The position numbers and the translations under genes are program-made. 64,000 nucleotides of DNA, from the NCBI GenBank assembly GCA_046047235.1, contig JBJOII010000033.1:1-64000 (forward strand), written 5' to 3'. This DNA is from JBMTVN01 sp046047235 (GTDB taxonomy: Bacteria; Verrucomicrobiota; Verrucomicrobiia; Limisphaerales; JAHDYP01). The notes under the pieces were generated by a model. The model did not search any database. It worked only from the letters and a program-made list of their open reading frames with translations, and had not been told where the DNA came from. Below, piece by piece: positions 46,201 to 53,859 of this stretch (its first letter is position 1; each line of letters begins with the position of its first letter).

Positions 46201-49200
46201 GTGAACGCGAGCCTTGGATTGAGATTGTGAACACCGGGGTGATCGCGGTGGACATGTCGGCGTATTACCTGACGGACAGCTATACGAATCTGACCAAGTG
46301 GGCGTTTCCGAGCGGGAGCAGTATTCCTGCTGGAGGGTTCCTGTTGGTCTGGGCGGATGGTGAAGTTGGGGAGGGAAGTGCGGCGGCGCCGCACACGAGC
46401 TTCAGGTTGAACTCCACGAATGGATCGGTGGCATTGGTTCGGATGCAGGGCACGCCTTCCACGGCGGCGGTTATGGATTACGTGGACTACGTGATTTTGT
46501 CGGCCGATCGGAGCTTTGGTGCGATCCCGGATGGCGAACCGCGTCTGCGCCGGTTTTTACATTATCCGACTCCGGGAGCGGCGAACGATCCGTCGTCGCC
46601 GGAGGTGGCGGTTCGATTGAACGAGTACATGGCATTGAACACCTCGACGGTGCAGGATCCGGCCGACGGGGCGTATGAGGACTGGTTTGAGTTGTATAAT
46701 GGGGGGCCGGAGGACGTGGATTTGACGGCGTTCACCCTTACCGACAACGTGACGAATTCGGGTCAGTTTGTGATTCCACCAGGGTATGTGGTACCTGCGG
46801 GTGGTTTCCTGTTGGTTTGGGCTGACAACGAGCCATCGCAGAACAGTCCGACGAACGCGGGTTTGCACGTGAACTTTGCGTTATCGGGTGCCGGGGAGCA
46901 GTTGGGGTTATTCGCACCGGACGGCACGCTGGTGGACAGCCTGACCTTTGGCCAGCAGTTGGCTGATGTGAGCGAGGGGGTCTATCCGGATGGATCGTTG
47001 CCGCCGGTTTTGGCGTTGGACATTCCGACGCCAGGGACGGCGAACCTGATGGCCGGGGGGAATTTGCCGCCGGTGGTCGTGGCCCCTGATCAGGTATCGG
47101 TGGCGGAGATGGTTCAGATGGTTCTGGATGTTGATGCTACCGATCCGGATGCGGGCCAGACGTTGACCTTTAGTCTTGGGGCAGGTGCACCTGCTGGCAT
47201 GGTGATCGATGCCACCACGGGTGTGGTGACCTGGACTCCCGCGGAGGATCAGGGGCCCGGGGTTTACAACATTACCGTGATTGCGAGCGATGACGGCGTG
47301 CCGGTGCGTTCTGGAGTGAAGGTGGTGCAGGTGACCGTGACCGAGGTCAATCGTGCACCGGTTTTGACGCCGCCCGGGGACAAGGTTGCGAACGAGGGGT
47401 CGGTGCTTGCGATCAACATGATTGCCGTGGATGTGGACATTCCCGCGAACGGTTTGGTTTACAGCCTGGATGCGGGGGCACCGGCGGGGGCGGTGATCGA
47501 TCCGGTGACGGGAGCATTTACGTGGACGCCGGCGGAGTCTCAGGGCCCCGGAGTTTATCCGATTACCGTGCGGGTGACTGATGATGGTGTTCCGTCATTG
47601 AGTGCGGCGCAGACCTTCAGCGTGACCGTGAACGAGGTGAACAACCCGCCGGTGATGCCGGTGATAGGGTCCCAGACAGTGGAGGAGTTGTCTGAGTTCA
47701 GGCTGCAGGTTGCCGCGACTGATCCGGACAATCCGCCGAGCGCGATTCTGTATTCGCTGGACGCGGCGCCGGCGGGGGCGGTGATTGACGCCAGCTCGGG
47801 ATGGTTGACCTGGACGCCTACCGAGGCTCAAGGGCCGACCAATGCGATATTCATTGTGCGGGCGACGGAGGTTGCGGTGCCGAATCCATCGAGCAGCCGG
47901 ACCTTCTCGGTTGCGGTTACGGAGAAGAACCAGGCCCCAACGCTACAAGCGTTGAGTAATCAGACTGTAGTGGCAGGCGAGACCCTGTCGTTTACTGCGG
48001 TGGGTTCTGACGCTGATCTGCCGAGGCAGGTGTTAACATACAGTCTGGATGCGGGGGCACCGGCGGGGGCGTTTATTGATCCGGTGACCGGGGTGTTTGC
48101 GTGGACGCCGGATTATGACGCACCGGCTTCGACGAACCAGATTACCGTTCGGGTGACCGACGATGGTCCCGGCTTGCTTAGTGCGGCCCGTACATTGCAG
48201 GTGGTGGTTGAAGGGCGTTTCCTCACTGTCATCAACGAGGTGATGCATACGCCGTCGGTTGCCGGGGCATCGTATGTGGAGCTCCACAATCCTTCTAGCC
48301 AGGCGTCGGCGGATCTTTCCGGGTTCGTTTTGGAATCGGCGACCATGAGTTACACCTTTGCTGGCGGGACGGTGCTTGTTCCGGGCGGGCACATTAGTGT
48401 TAGTGGCAATTTGACCGCGTTCACCTCGGCATACGGGGCGGGGTTGAACGTGGTTGGGCCGTGGACGGGCAGTCTTGCGAACGATGGCACCCTTCGATTG
48501 GTGCGACCGGGTTCCGGTGAAGTAGTGGACGAGGTGACGTATCACAACGCGTTGCCTTGGCCGTCGCAGGCGAATGGTGGTGGAGCCTCGTTGCAACTGA
48601 AGGATCCATTGCAGGACAACAACCGTTTGGGGAACTGGTCCGCTACCGTGAACTTTGGCGGGGACCAGACCGTGGTGGAGTTGACGAGCAACTGGTCGTA
48701 TTTCCAGGACGGTGCTCCGCCGGCGGGCTGGAGCGGGCTGACCTTTGATGATGCGCCGTGGTCGAGTGGGCCTGGTTTACTGTATGTGGAGACCACCGAT
48801 ATTGGTCTGCCACGGCAGACGCCGCTGGTCTTGGGGCAATCCGCCTATTATTTCCGGACTGCCTTTGATCTGGCGGTAGTTCCGAACGGGGCGACCTTGG
48901 AGTTGTCGTATGCGTTGGACGACGGTGCAGTGTTCTGGCTGAACGGTCAGGAGTTGACGCGGGTGCGGATGCCGGAGGGTGACATTACGCACGACACGTA
49001 CGCGGCGGGGACCGTGGGTGATGCGGCGTTGGAGGGGCCGGATGTTTTCGGTTCGGCCCTGTTACGTGCCGGTCGCAATGTCCTGGCGGTGGAAGTGCAT
49101 CAGACGGGTCCGGGCAGTTCGGACATTGTGATGGGCGCGGAGCTCAGGCTGGTGGGTGGCGAGGTGGCGGCCTACACGCCATCGGCGCCGAACAACGTGA

Positions 49201-49910
49201 GCGAGGCGCTCGGGCGGTTTCCGACGCTGCGTATCAACGAGGTCTTGATGAGCAATGTGACCGGTGTGACGGACAGTGCAGGCGATCGTGAGCCTTGGAT
49301 TGAGATTGTGAACACGGGGGCGACTGCTGTGAGCCTTGATGGTTTGTATCTCAGCAACGATCCCAACAACCCGGGACGGTGGGCGTTCCCGGCGGGCTGG
49401 TCGATCCTGCCTGGCGGGTACCTGGTGGTATTTGCTGATGGTGAGGAGGTCGAGACCGTGGGCAGTGAGTTTCACACCAACTTCCGTTTATTGCCGGGGC
49501 TGGGAGGCACTTGGAATGTGCAGCTTTCCATGGATGTGGGGTCTGGTTTCGTTGGGGTGGATGCCATGGCGGGTCGCACACCGGTGGCGGATGTTTCCGT
49601 GGGATTGGTGCCTGACGGGTATCCTGCCGGGTTAGTCTCGATGCAGGTCGCCTCGCCTGGCGGGTCGAACGCCGGGGTATCGGAACCGGTGTTCGAAGGT
49701 ATTGGGTTGGACGGTAACGGGAGCCCGGTGATCTCGTGGTTTGGTGAGGCAGGAGTGGAATATGTGCTCGAGGCCACGGAAGTGATGCCTGCGGGGATTT
49801 GGGAGGCTGTGTCGACTGTCACTGGTGCGGGTTCGGTTGTGACTGTGACGGATGAGGGCGCAGGCGGGATGGGGCAGCGCTATTACCGCGTGGTTGTTCT
49901 GCAGCCTTAG
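40257..49910 (+). CDS. Giant exported protein with PA14, lamin-tail, CotH kinase-like and Ig-like domains (3,217 aa)
   Basis: After a signal peptide (MRKIYRPFCLLSLLALLVLC) come PA14 (about 30-185), Ig-like (190-280), Big5/CopC-like (280-380) and a DUF1349-type sandwich (385-560). Three lamin-tail domains follow (from about 583, 747, 878), then a carbohydrate-binding-like module. A CotH kinase-like domain (about 1,325-1,690) has FGGRNIMEDLEQPN and MPWDIDFVLG. Three more lamin-tail domains (1,795, 1,965, 2,119), four Ig/cadherin-like repeats (2,270-2,650; DAGAPAGAVIDPVTGAFTWT type), a seventh lamin tail (2,657), a galactose-binding-like module and an eighth lamin tail (2,991) lead to a terminal beta domain with YVLEATEVM. 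It is probably a surface or extracellular adhesin or scaffold with protein-kinase-like potential. The start is chosen at the signal peptide. Confidence 0.9.
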   Translation: MRKIYRPFCLLSLLALLVLCCGIRVEAGSILREVWTGIGGTSVSDLTSNPSYPNNPSSTNLVTDYFESPTDVLENYGQRMHGYVVPPQSGNYTFWIASDDGGELWLSTDEDPANARVIATVQGWTSSREWTREINQQSAAMNLVAGQFYYISALMKEGGGGDNLAVKWRRPDGVEEGPIPATYLEPWGLALEPPQISEQPVPTSAVEGGAAEFSVRLAKVTPANYQWRKNGVNIPGATTRVLSYGPVSMADQGALFSVVVSNDLGSETSAGAALTVLADQVKPTLVGALSLGPTSVGVTFSEPVSSGTANVSANYKLNNGASVLSATLASDGVTVVLTTSALSFGTTYTLTVNNVTDRAQVPNPILPNSQTTFIAIEYSPADVGGPVLSGGIERVGDGAFDVRGGGSDIGGTSDQMHFAWEYRVGDFDVRARVAGMSITDPFVKAGLVVRDSLNANARYAGIFLSSPQVGGFFSSRTVVGGSATTGVPVEGFPVNVPEGWVRLRRVGTQLIGFASLDGVSWMQLGSVSISGLPSQLMFGMAVSSADTGRVATAAFRDLGATTGAQVLTTPWTYGREPLGPSSRRTGLVFSEIMYHPSARVDARNLEFVELYNARNVFEDLSGWRISGEIDYVFPEGFVLEAGDHVVVAAVPADVSAVYGITNVLGPYAGALANGGGKVRLRNASDAIRLEVDYGDSPRWPAAADGAGHSLILARPSYGEGDVRAWDSSQLIGGSPGGVDAVRPDPLMAVVINEYLAHTDLPQVDYIELYNTGSAEVDLSGCVVTDDPSTNRYVIPSGTTLGAGTHLLLEEGTLGFRLSAAGETLYFVKAGGSRVIDAVKYGAQENGVASGRVPDGAPVFRRLAAPTPGGANAARRVEDVVINEIMYHPISNDDDDEYVELHNRGAGVVDLSGWRLERGISFEFPQGASLAPGGYLVVGRSQARLLANYPGVLSAANTFGDYSGSLADGGEGLALRMPDTVTDTNELGVIRTNRIFITVGEVDYRDGGRWGQYADGGGSSLELVDSRADPAWPSNWADSDERSKGSWTQVEVTGVLDNGNGGYAPDRLHIGMLGAGECMVDEVEVIPSGSSTSRLANGGFESGTTSWTFSGNHKTSTVDSSGAFAGTRCLHLLTEGDGDTAPNTVRGILSPALSVGQTATIRARVKWLAGWPEVLFRLRGNHLELPARMAVPKNLGTPGAVNSRRASNVGPAIVEVKHQPVLPRASEAVKVTARVSDVDDVASVLLRYRVDPSTTVTSLTMRDDGLGGDEHAGDGVFTATLSGRSAGSLVAFRVAATDDASVGVASTFPVEATGQECLVRWGDPTPFGSFAHYHVWLTSATMSAWGASGGLDNTWRDATVAYGPHRVIYNTRVRDKGSPWHGGYGDLAGEMPSDDRLLGASDRVWASTGNGGSEGTGIRSQVASWVGQQLGIPYLHAQYVHVFQNGSPFGGRNIMEDLEQPNHDHGEAWFPDGGEGDLYKVAMWFEFGDDNSSFGATSATAERFTTTGGAYKLARYRWHFQRRSNDGNASNFTNLFDMVTALNSTANYVPGVLNQIDAEQWIRSYAYSFVMGNWDVWSYNVGQNMYAYKQPGDRWKLMPWDIDFVLGLGDGTSGKIWGGQDPVINRMYDTPEFRRMVWRAVEDTINVPYQPENYEPQIEARSSVLARNAIGGLQDPSGIRSYIEGRRAYLEGQLAANNTSTFAITTNGGADYTTSTPTVLLTGQAPFGVATIEVNGVPYTATWSTFTTWRISVPMTDAVNVLNIVGRDLRGQVVAGAQDTITIQYTGTVQRPEDYVVINEVNYNPLEPSASYLELYNASTSTAFDLSGWRLEGAAYTFPTGAVMGAGTYLVLVKDRAAFGAAYGNAVLPFDEFPGQLDNGGETLRLVKPGLTSDLDITVSDVRYDDVLPWSSLADGQGPSLQLIDPSKGSWRVGNWGVKPVADANRVTPGVQNSTRQTLAAFPDIWINEVMPSNQTGATDAAGEREPWIEIVNTGVIAVDMSAYYLTDSYTNLTKWAFPSGSSIPAGGFLLVWADGEVGEGSAAAPHTSFRLNSTNGSVALVRMQGTPSTAAVMDYVDYVILSADRSFGAIPDGEPRLRRFLHYPTPGAANDPSSPEVAVRLNEYMALNTSTVQDPADGAYEDWFELYNGGPEDVDLTAFTLTDNVTNSGQFVIPPGYVVPAGGFLLVWADNEPSQNSPTNAGLHVNFALSGAGEQLGLFAPDGTLVDSLTFGQQLADVSEGVYPDGSLPPVLALDIPTPGTANLMAGGNLPPVVVAPDQVSVAEMVQMVLDVDATDPDAGQTLTFSLGAGAPAGMVIDATTGVVTWTPAEDQGPGVYNITVIASDDGVPVRSGVKVVQVTVTEVNRAPVLTPPGDKVANEGSVLAINMIAVDVDIPANGLVYSLDAGAPAGAVIDPVTGAFTWTPAESQGPGVYPITVRVTDDGVPSLSAAQTFSVTVNEVNNPPVMPVIGSQTVEELSEFRLQVAATDPDNPPSAILYSLDAAPAGAVIDASSGWLTWTPTEAQGPTNAIFIVRATEVAVPNPSSSRTFSVAVTEKNQAPTLQALSNQTVVAGETLSFTAVGSDADLPRQVLTYSLDAGAPAGAFIDPVTGVFAWTPDYDAPASTNQITVRVTDDGPGLLSAARTLQVVVEGRFLTVINEVMHTPSVAGASYVELHNPSSQASADLSGFVLESATMSYTFAGGTVLVPGGHISVSGNLTAFTSAYGAGLNVVGPWTGSLANDGTLRLVRPGSGEVVDEVTYHNALPWPSQANGGGASLQLKDPLQDNNRLGNWSATVNFGGDQTVVELTSNWSYFQDGAPPAGWSGLTFDDAPWSSGPGLLYVETTDIGLPRQTPLVLGQSAYYFRTAFDLAVVPNGATLELSYALDDGAVFWLNGQELTRVRMPEGDITHDTYAAGTVGDAALEGPDVFGSALLRAGRNVLAVEVHQTGPGSSDIVMGAELRLVGGEVAAYTPSAPNNVSEALGRFPTLRINEVLMSNVTGVTDSAGDREPWIEIVNTGATAVSLDGLYLSNDPNNPGRWAFPAGWSILPGGYLVVFADGEEVETVGSEFHTNFRLLPGLGGTWNVQLSMDVGSGFVGVDAMAGRTPVADVSVGLVPDGYPAGLVSMQVASPGGSNAGVSEPVFEGIGLDGNGSPVISWFGEAGVEYVLEATEVMPAGIWEAVSTVTGAGSVVTVTDEGAGGMGQRYYRVVVLQP

Positions 49911-49950
49911 ATCAGGACCCTTCAAATATCAGGTCGGGTTTTCGCCTTGT

Positions 49951-49970
49951 CGCCGTCCGGATGGACGGCG
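49951..49970. terminator. Perfect 8-bp hairpin between the giant gene and panB
   Basis: CGCCGTCC (49951-49958), loop GGAT, and GGACGGCG (49963-49970) form a stable stem 41 bases after the giant gene stop and 15 bases before the panB ATG. It lacks a T-run, so it could be an intrinsic-terminator remnant, a Rho-assisted site or a translational control hairpin for panB. An ATG inside the loop is not a likely start. Confidence 0.5.
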
Positions 49971-49984
49971 ATGTTGGGCCCTTC

Positions 49985-50791
49985 ATGCGTGGCAAAATTA
50001 CAGCTGAGAGCATTCGTGGTTACAAGGGGCGACGTCCGGTCGGGGCTTTGACTGCGTATGATTATCCCACGGCGCGTTTATTGGATGAGGCTGGGGTGGA
50101 CGTGATCCTGGTGGGGGATTCATTGGGGATGGTGGTTCTGGGGTATCCGGACACCACGCATGTCACGATGGCGGACATGTTGCACCATGTGCGGGCGGTG
50201 GCGCGTTCGCGGCCTCGTGCGTTGCTGGCTGCTGATATGCCTTATGGGAGTTATCCGGATGCTGGTGCAGCTGTGCGCAATGCGAGGCTGCTGTGTGAGG
50301 CGGGAGCCGAGGTCGTGAAGGCGGAGGGGGGGCGTGGGATTTTTGAGGTGGTGGAAGCGATTGTGAAAGAGGGGATGCCGTTCCTTGGGCATCTGGGCAT
50401 GTTGCCTCAGCGGATTGTGGAGGAGGGGGGCAAGTATCGGATCAAGGGGCGATCGGAGGAGGAGAGGCACGCCTTGGTGCAGGATGCTTTGGCGCTGGAG
50501 CAGGCTGGAGCGTTTGCGATCGTGTTGGAGCTGGTGGTGCCGGAGGTGGCGGCGGAGGTCAGTCAGCGATTGAGCATTCCGACTATTGGCATTGGGTCGG
50601 GGCGGGATTGTGACGGACAGATTTTAGTGACGCAGGATCTGACGGGTGGATTTCCATGGTTTACCCCCAAGCATGTGGTGCCTTTGGCGAGGACTGGGGA
50701 GGATACGCGTGAGGCCGTTGGGAAGTGGATGGCAAGTCTGGGGGGGGAAGCGCGGAGGGGGAAGCGGGAAGCGGGAAGCGCTGACGGCTGA
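49985..50791 (+). CDS. panB: 3-methyl-2-oxobutanoate hydroxymethyltransferase
   Basis: The 268-residue enzyme makes ketopantoate, the first committed step to pantothenate and coenzyme A. The family motifs are LTAYDYPTARLLDEAGVDVI, ILVGDSLGMVVLGY, LLAADMPYGSY, VKAEGGRG, FLGHLGMLPQ and IPTIGIGSGRDCDGQILVTQ. The ATG at 49985 is used because KITAESIRGYK is the normal N-terminus and the ATG 24 bases upstream falls inside the hairpin loop. The last 14 residues (basic, Gly/Arg-rich) are partly encoded by a heptameric tandem repeat and are probably not part of the fold. Confidence 0.95.
   Translation: MRGKITAESIRGYKGRRPVGALTAYDYPTARLLDEAGVDVILVGDSLGMVVLGYPDTTHVTMADMLHHVRAVARSRPRALLAADMPYGSYPDAGAAVRNARLLCEAGAEVVKAEGGRGIFEVVEAIVKEGMPFLGHLGMLPQRIVEEGGKYRIKGRSEEERHALVQDALALEQAGAFAIVLELVVPEVAAEVSQRLSIPTIGIGSGRDCDGQILVTQDLTGGFPWFTPKHVVPLARTGEDTREAVGKWMASLGGEARRGKREAGSADG
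50759..50779. repeat. Heptanucleotide tandem repeat (GGGAAGC)x3
   Basis: Three perfect copies of GGGAAGC lie head-to-tail at the very end of panB and encode part of its nonconserved tail. They resemble the other heptameric repeats of the window (62866-62893, 62911-62931) in unit length and G-rich core. Confidence 0.75.
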
Positions 50792-50807
50792 GGGCAAGGC
50801 GGGGTTT

Positions 50808-50843
50808 GATACCGATAGCGATCCCGATTTCGATTTCGATGGG
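50808..50843. repeat. Hexanucleotide GATNNN repeat, six units
   Basis: Six consecutive six-base units each beginning with GAT (GATACC, GATAGC, GATCCC, GATTTC, GATTTC, GATGGG) fill the gap between panB and the convergent secreted-protein gene. The phase is perfect while the last three bases drift, which fits an old, degenerating intergenic tandem repeat. Confidence 0.65.
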
Positions 50844-50882
50844 TGAGCGAGGTTGGTGCGCGGGGTTGGATATTCAACCGCG

Positions 50883-51791
50883 TTAGTCAGTGGGTTCGGA
50901 GCTGATGTTTTCCGTTGCAGGGGGTGGTGTGATTTCCGGCTCCGGTTTGGGGGCTGGGGGGAAATCATCTGAGGCGGGGCGACGGACGCCGCCGTGCACG
51001 ATGACTTCGCCTTCCTTGGTCACCTGGAGGGTGGGGCGGCTGGGGCCGGCGTAGTCGTAGGTGTTTCTGAGGATGATCTCTCCGTCGGGGTTGATGGTGA
51101 TGTAATAGAAGCTGCGGGCCCCGTATTGGTAGAGAACATGGAGGAGACTTGCGCGGTCGATTTGCTTTTCAGGGGAGCTGAAAGTGAGCATCGGACCGAG
51201 TGGAAACACGGCGAAGGGCTTTTGGCCGGTGGCGTCGGTAATCAGCGCGTAGAGTTTCAGGACCTTGAGGTGGTTTGCGGTTTGGAGGGCGTAGCGGCGG
51301 ATTTCGGGTGGGCCGGGTGTGGCGGTGGACGGGGCGACACCGAAGCGTTGTTCCCAGAGAGTGGATCCGGGAATGATGTCGAACTCTACCGGCGCGATTT
51401 TGAGGCGTTGTCCCCAAGCCTGGATATGGAGCGTTGCTGAGAGGATGAAGTGGCCGGAGCTGAGTGGCGGGTAGTGGGGGGTGAGGTTGACGCGTTTGGT
51501 GGCGATTGTGGCGTTGGGGAGGTCGAATTCACCTTGGACGGGTGTCTGGCTTGTGGGGGCGATGGGACGACCTTCGCGGGATTCAAGAGAGAATTCGAGC
51601 CAGTAGTTGTCGCGTCCCAGCTCGAGGGTTTGGCCGGTGAAGTTGGTGATCCTGACGGAGACGGGCAGGGCTTCCCCGGTGAGGAATTGTTCCTGAGGGA
51701 GCTGGAGTCCGGCACTGAGCTGGGCCCGGCCGGTGAGGGGGGCGCAGCAAAGCAGTGCGACTAGCGCAGTGCGCTTCAAATATGTCTTCAT
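50883..51791 (-). CDS. Secreted hypothetical protein, Ig-like/beta-rich
   Basis: The 302-residue product has a signal peptide (MKTYLKRTALVALLCCAPLT, cleavage near GRA-Q). A beta-rich domain follows (FLTGEALPVSVRITNFTGQ, GHFILSATLHIQAWGQRLK), resembling an Ig-like fold. The middle contains helical HLKVLKLYALITDA, and a conserved-looking YYITINPDGEIILRNTYDY segment precedes a Pro/Glu-rich C-terminal tail. No enzyme motif was recognised. It is the third gene of a run acylphosphatase - phosphoesterase - this gene on the minus strand, 39 bases behind its neighbour. Confidence 0.75.
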   Translation of the reverse strand: MKTYLKRTALVALLCCAPLTGRAQLSAGLQLPQEQFLTGEALPVSVRITNFTGQTLELGRDNYWLEFSLESREGRPIAPTSQTPVQGEFDLPNATIATKRVNLTPHYPPLSSGHFILSATLHIQAWGQRLKIAPVEFDIIPGSTLWEQRFGVAPSTATPGPPEIRRYALQTANHLKVLKLYALITDATGQKPFAVFPLGPMLTFSSPEKQIDRASLLHVLYQYGARSFYYITINPDGEIILRNTYDYAGPSRPTLQVTKEGEVIVHGGVRRPASDDFPPAPKPEPEITPPPATENISSEPTD

Positions 51792-51830
51792 AGCAGGATC
51801 GACAGGTGCCGCGCCTGCGTAGGGCGGCGA

Positions 51831-52553
51831 TTATTTGCCCAGTGCGAGACGTTCGGCCAGGCGTTCGGGCAGGCCTGCTGCCCGGATTTTGGCCTGGGTT
51901 TTGGCGATGTCGTAATCGAGTCGGCGCAGTTCGATTGTGCCTTCATCCATGTCGTAGACCACGTAAGTGGCCTTGGCGACACCGTCGCGGGATTGGCCAA
52001 CGCTACCGACATTGACGAAGTATTTGCGGCCGGGTTCGACCTTGAACTTCGAATAGGTGCCTCCGCGGACGACCGTATCGCGTATGAACGCGATAGGGAC
52101 ATGGGTATGGCCGAAGAAGCAGATGGAGGTGTTTTGGTAGGTAAAGCTGGCTGCGGCGGCGAGGCGGTCAAAGACGTATCCCCAGCGTTGGGGGCCGTCG
52201 AGCGTGGAATGGACGATAGAGAAACTGGCGACCATCCGGATGTATTTGAGGTTGCGGAGCCAGTCACGGTCTTCCTCGGTGAGCTGGTTCCGGGTCCATT
52301 GGATGGCCTCGGCGGCGTGGGGGTTGAAGCCTTCGAGGTTGCTTTCGAGCGAGCAGTATTCGTCGTGGTTGCCCTTGACGCAGGGCATATTCATTTCACG
52401 GACGATATCGAGGCATTCTTTGGGATTGGCGTTATAGCCGACGACATCGCCCAGGCAGCAGTAGTGGGTGCAGCCTTGTTCCTTGGAATCATTGAGCACG
52501 ACTTCCAAGGCTTCGAGGTTGGCGTGCAGGTCGGCTATGATGGCGTACTTCAT
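51831..52553 (-). CDS. Calcineurin-like metallophosphoesterase (YfcE/MJ0936 type)
   Basis: The 240-residue cytoplasmic enzyme has the complete binuclear metal-binding motif set: IIADLHANLEAL, CCLGDVVGYNANP, VKGNHDEYCS, and CFFGHTHVP near the end, followed by NVGSVGQSRDG. Such single-domain proteins are phosphodiesterases of broad or unknown substrate range. The first His of the usual Asp-x-His motif is present (ADLH). It follows the acylphosphatase gene by five bases and is surely co-transcribed with it. Confidence 0.92.
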   Translation of the reverse strand: MKYAIIADLHANLEALEVVLNDSKEQGCTHYCCLGDVVGYNANPKECLDIVREMNMPCVKGNHDEYCSLESNLEGFNPHAAEAIQWTRNQLTEEDRDWLRNLKYIRMVASFSIVHSTLDGPQRWGYVFDRLAAAASFTYQNTSICFFGHTHVPIAFIRDTVVRGGTYSKFKVEPGRKYFVNVGSVGQSRDGVAKATYVVYDMDEGTIELRRLDYDIAKTQAKIRAAGLPERLAERLALGK

Positions 52554-52558
52554 CGCAT

Positions 52559-52837
52559 TTATCCGGCTATCTCAAATCCGCGCAGGTTACCTGTGGCTGC
52601 GGACCACTGGATTTCTTCGTGGCGAATCAATCCTCCCAGGCCGGAATCGAGGATGGCTTGCTGGAAGGCTTCGAGCTCATCCCGTTCACCTTCTGCGACC
52701 AATTCGACTCTGCCGTCGGGCAGGTTGCGCACGGTGCCGGTAAGCTCGAAGCCCATGACCAATCGTTTGGTTGTGTAGCGGAATCCTACGCCTTGAACTT
52801 TACCCGAATACAGAATGGTCATTCGAATGCGGTTCAT
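52559..52837 (-). CDS. acyP: Acylphosphatase
   Basis: The 92-residue protein has the acylphosphatase signature GKVQGVGFRYTTKRL, with the catalytic Arg, and the second motif GTVRNLPDGRVELVAEGE, with the catalytic Asn. It hydrolyses acyl phosphates such as carbamoyl phosphate or 1,3-bisphosphoglycerate. The ATG at 52837 gives the normal family length; an upstream frame would add 30 non-homologous residues. It is divergent from the SPFH operon, with the starts about 190 bases apart. Confidence 0.94.
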   Translation of the reverse strand: MNRIRMTILYSGKVQGVGFRYTTKRLVMGFELTGTVRNLPDGRVELVAEGERDELEAFQQAILDSGLGGLIRHEEIQWSAATGNLRGFEIAG

Positions 52838-53025
52838 GGCGAAGCCTTGCGGACACAGCCCCGATTGGCCTTTTGAGGGCCACAAGTTTGGTTTGACCAG
52901 CAACTTGCGCGACGGGAATGAAGCCACAATCCGGAGGGGGGGTGCAATGTTTTTATAGGGTTGTGGGACGGGATTGGAGTTTGGCGTTTAGGGATTGGGG
53001 TGCTAGGGTTTCCGAGGTTTTGGCT

Positions 53026-53859
53026 ATGAATTCAAATTTAGGCAGCAAGTTGGCGGGCGGGGTGGTTTTAGTTTTTCTGGTGGCGTTGCTGGGGTCTTCC
53101 TCGACGTATGTGGTGGAGCCGGGGCACCGCGGTGTTCTGGTGACGCTGGGCAAGGTATCCGAGGTGTTTAAGCCGGAGGGTTTTGGGGTGAAGCCGCCGT
53201 TGATTTCGCGGGTGCATCATCAGACCGTGCAACGTCAGACAGGGCGGATGGAGGCGGGTTGTTATTCGTCTGATTTGCAGCAGGTCGTGGTGGAGGTGAA
53301 GGTGTTGTATCGGGTTCCGGAGGGTCAGGTGGTGACTTTGTATCGGGATTTTGAGGGAGACATTTTTGATTCGCTGGTTGAGCCGCGGGTGGCGGAGGCC
53401 TTGAAGGAAGTGACGGCATTGCGTCGGGCGGAGGAGATTGTGCAGCAGCGGGAGCAAGTGAAGTCGATGACATTGGATTCGGCGCAGGCGAAGGTGGGGG
53501 GGTTGCTGGTGATTGAGGATGTGGTGCTGGAGGACATTAAGCTGACGGACATTTTGGAGTCATCGATTGAGGAGAAGATGGTACGTGAGCAGGAGGCGGC
53601 TCGCGCGCGGTTTGCGCAGCAGCAGGCGGAGGTGGAAGCGGAGACCAAGGTGATTGAGGCGAAGGGGGAGGCGGATGCGATTCGGTTGCAGGGCAAGGCC
53701 TTGCGGGAGAATCCTTCGGTGTTGGATTTGATGGTGGTGACGCGTTGGGATGGGGTGACGCCGTTGGTGGCGGGGCCGGGTTTAGAGGGGACTGAGGTAT
53801 TACTGCCATTGGGGCCGGCTCCGGTGGTGAACGAGAAAGCAGGAGGAGAGCAGGAATGA
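53026..53859 (+). CDS. SPFH/prohibitin-family membrane protein (first paralogue)
   Basis: The 277-residue protein has one N-terminal membrane anchor (LAGGVVLVFLVALLGSSSTY). A band-7/SPFH domain follows (about 30-190; TYVVEPGHRGVLVTLGKVSE, SSDLQQVVVEVKVLYRVPEG, EPRVAEALKEVTALRRAEE). A coiled-coil tail is then seen (REQEAARARFAQQQAEVEAE). Such proteins assemble into large rings on the membrane, often around FtsH-type proteases or in membrane microdomains. Its last four bases overlap the second paralogue. Confidence 0.9.
   Translation: MNSNLGSKLAGGVVLVFLVALLGSSSTYVVEPGHRGVLVTLGKVSEVFKPEGFGVKPPLISRVHHQTVQRQTGRMEAGCYSSDLQQVVVEVKVLYRVPEGQVVTLYRDFEGDIFDSLVEPRVAEALKEVTALRRAEEIVQQREQVKSMTLDSAQAKVGGLLVIEDVVLEDIKLTDILESSIEEKMVREQEAARARFAQQQAEVEAETKVIEAKGEADAIRLQGKALRENPSVLDLMVVTRWDGVTPLVAGPGLEGTEVLLPLGPAPVVNEKAGGEQE

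Noticed and set aside
49961..49984. Upstream ATG for panB adding eight residues
   Set aside because: The ATG lies in the loop of a perfect hairpin, and the extra residues are not part of the PanB family; the ATG at 49985 matches the normal N-terminus.
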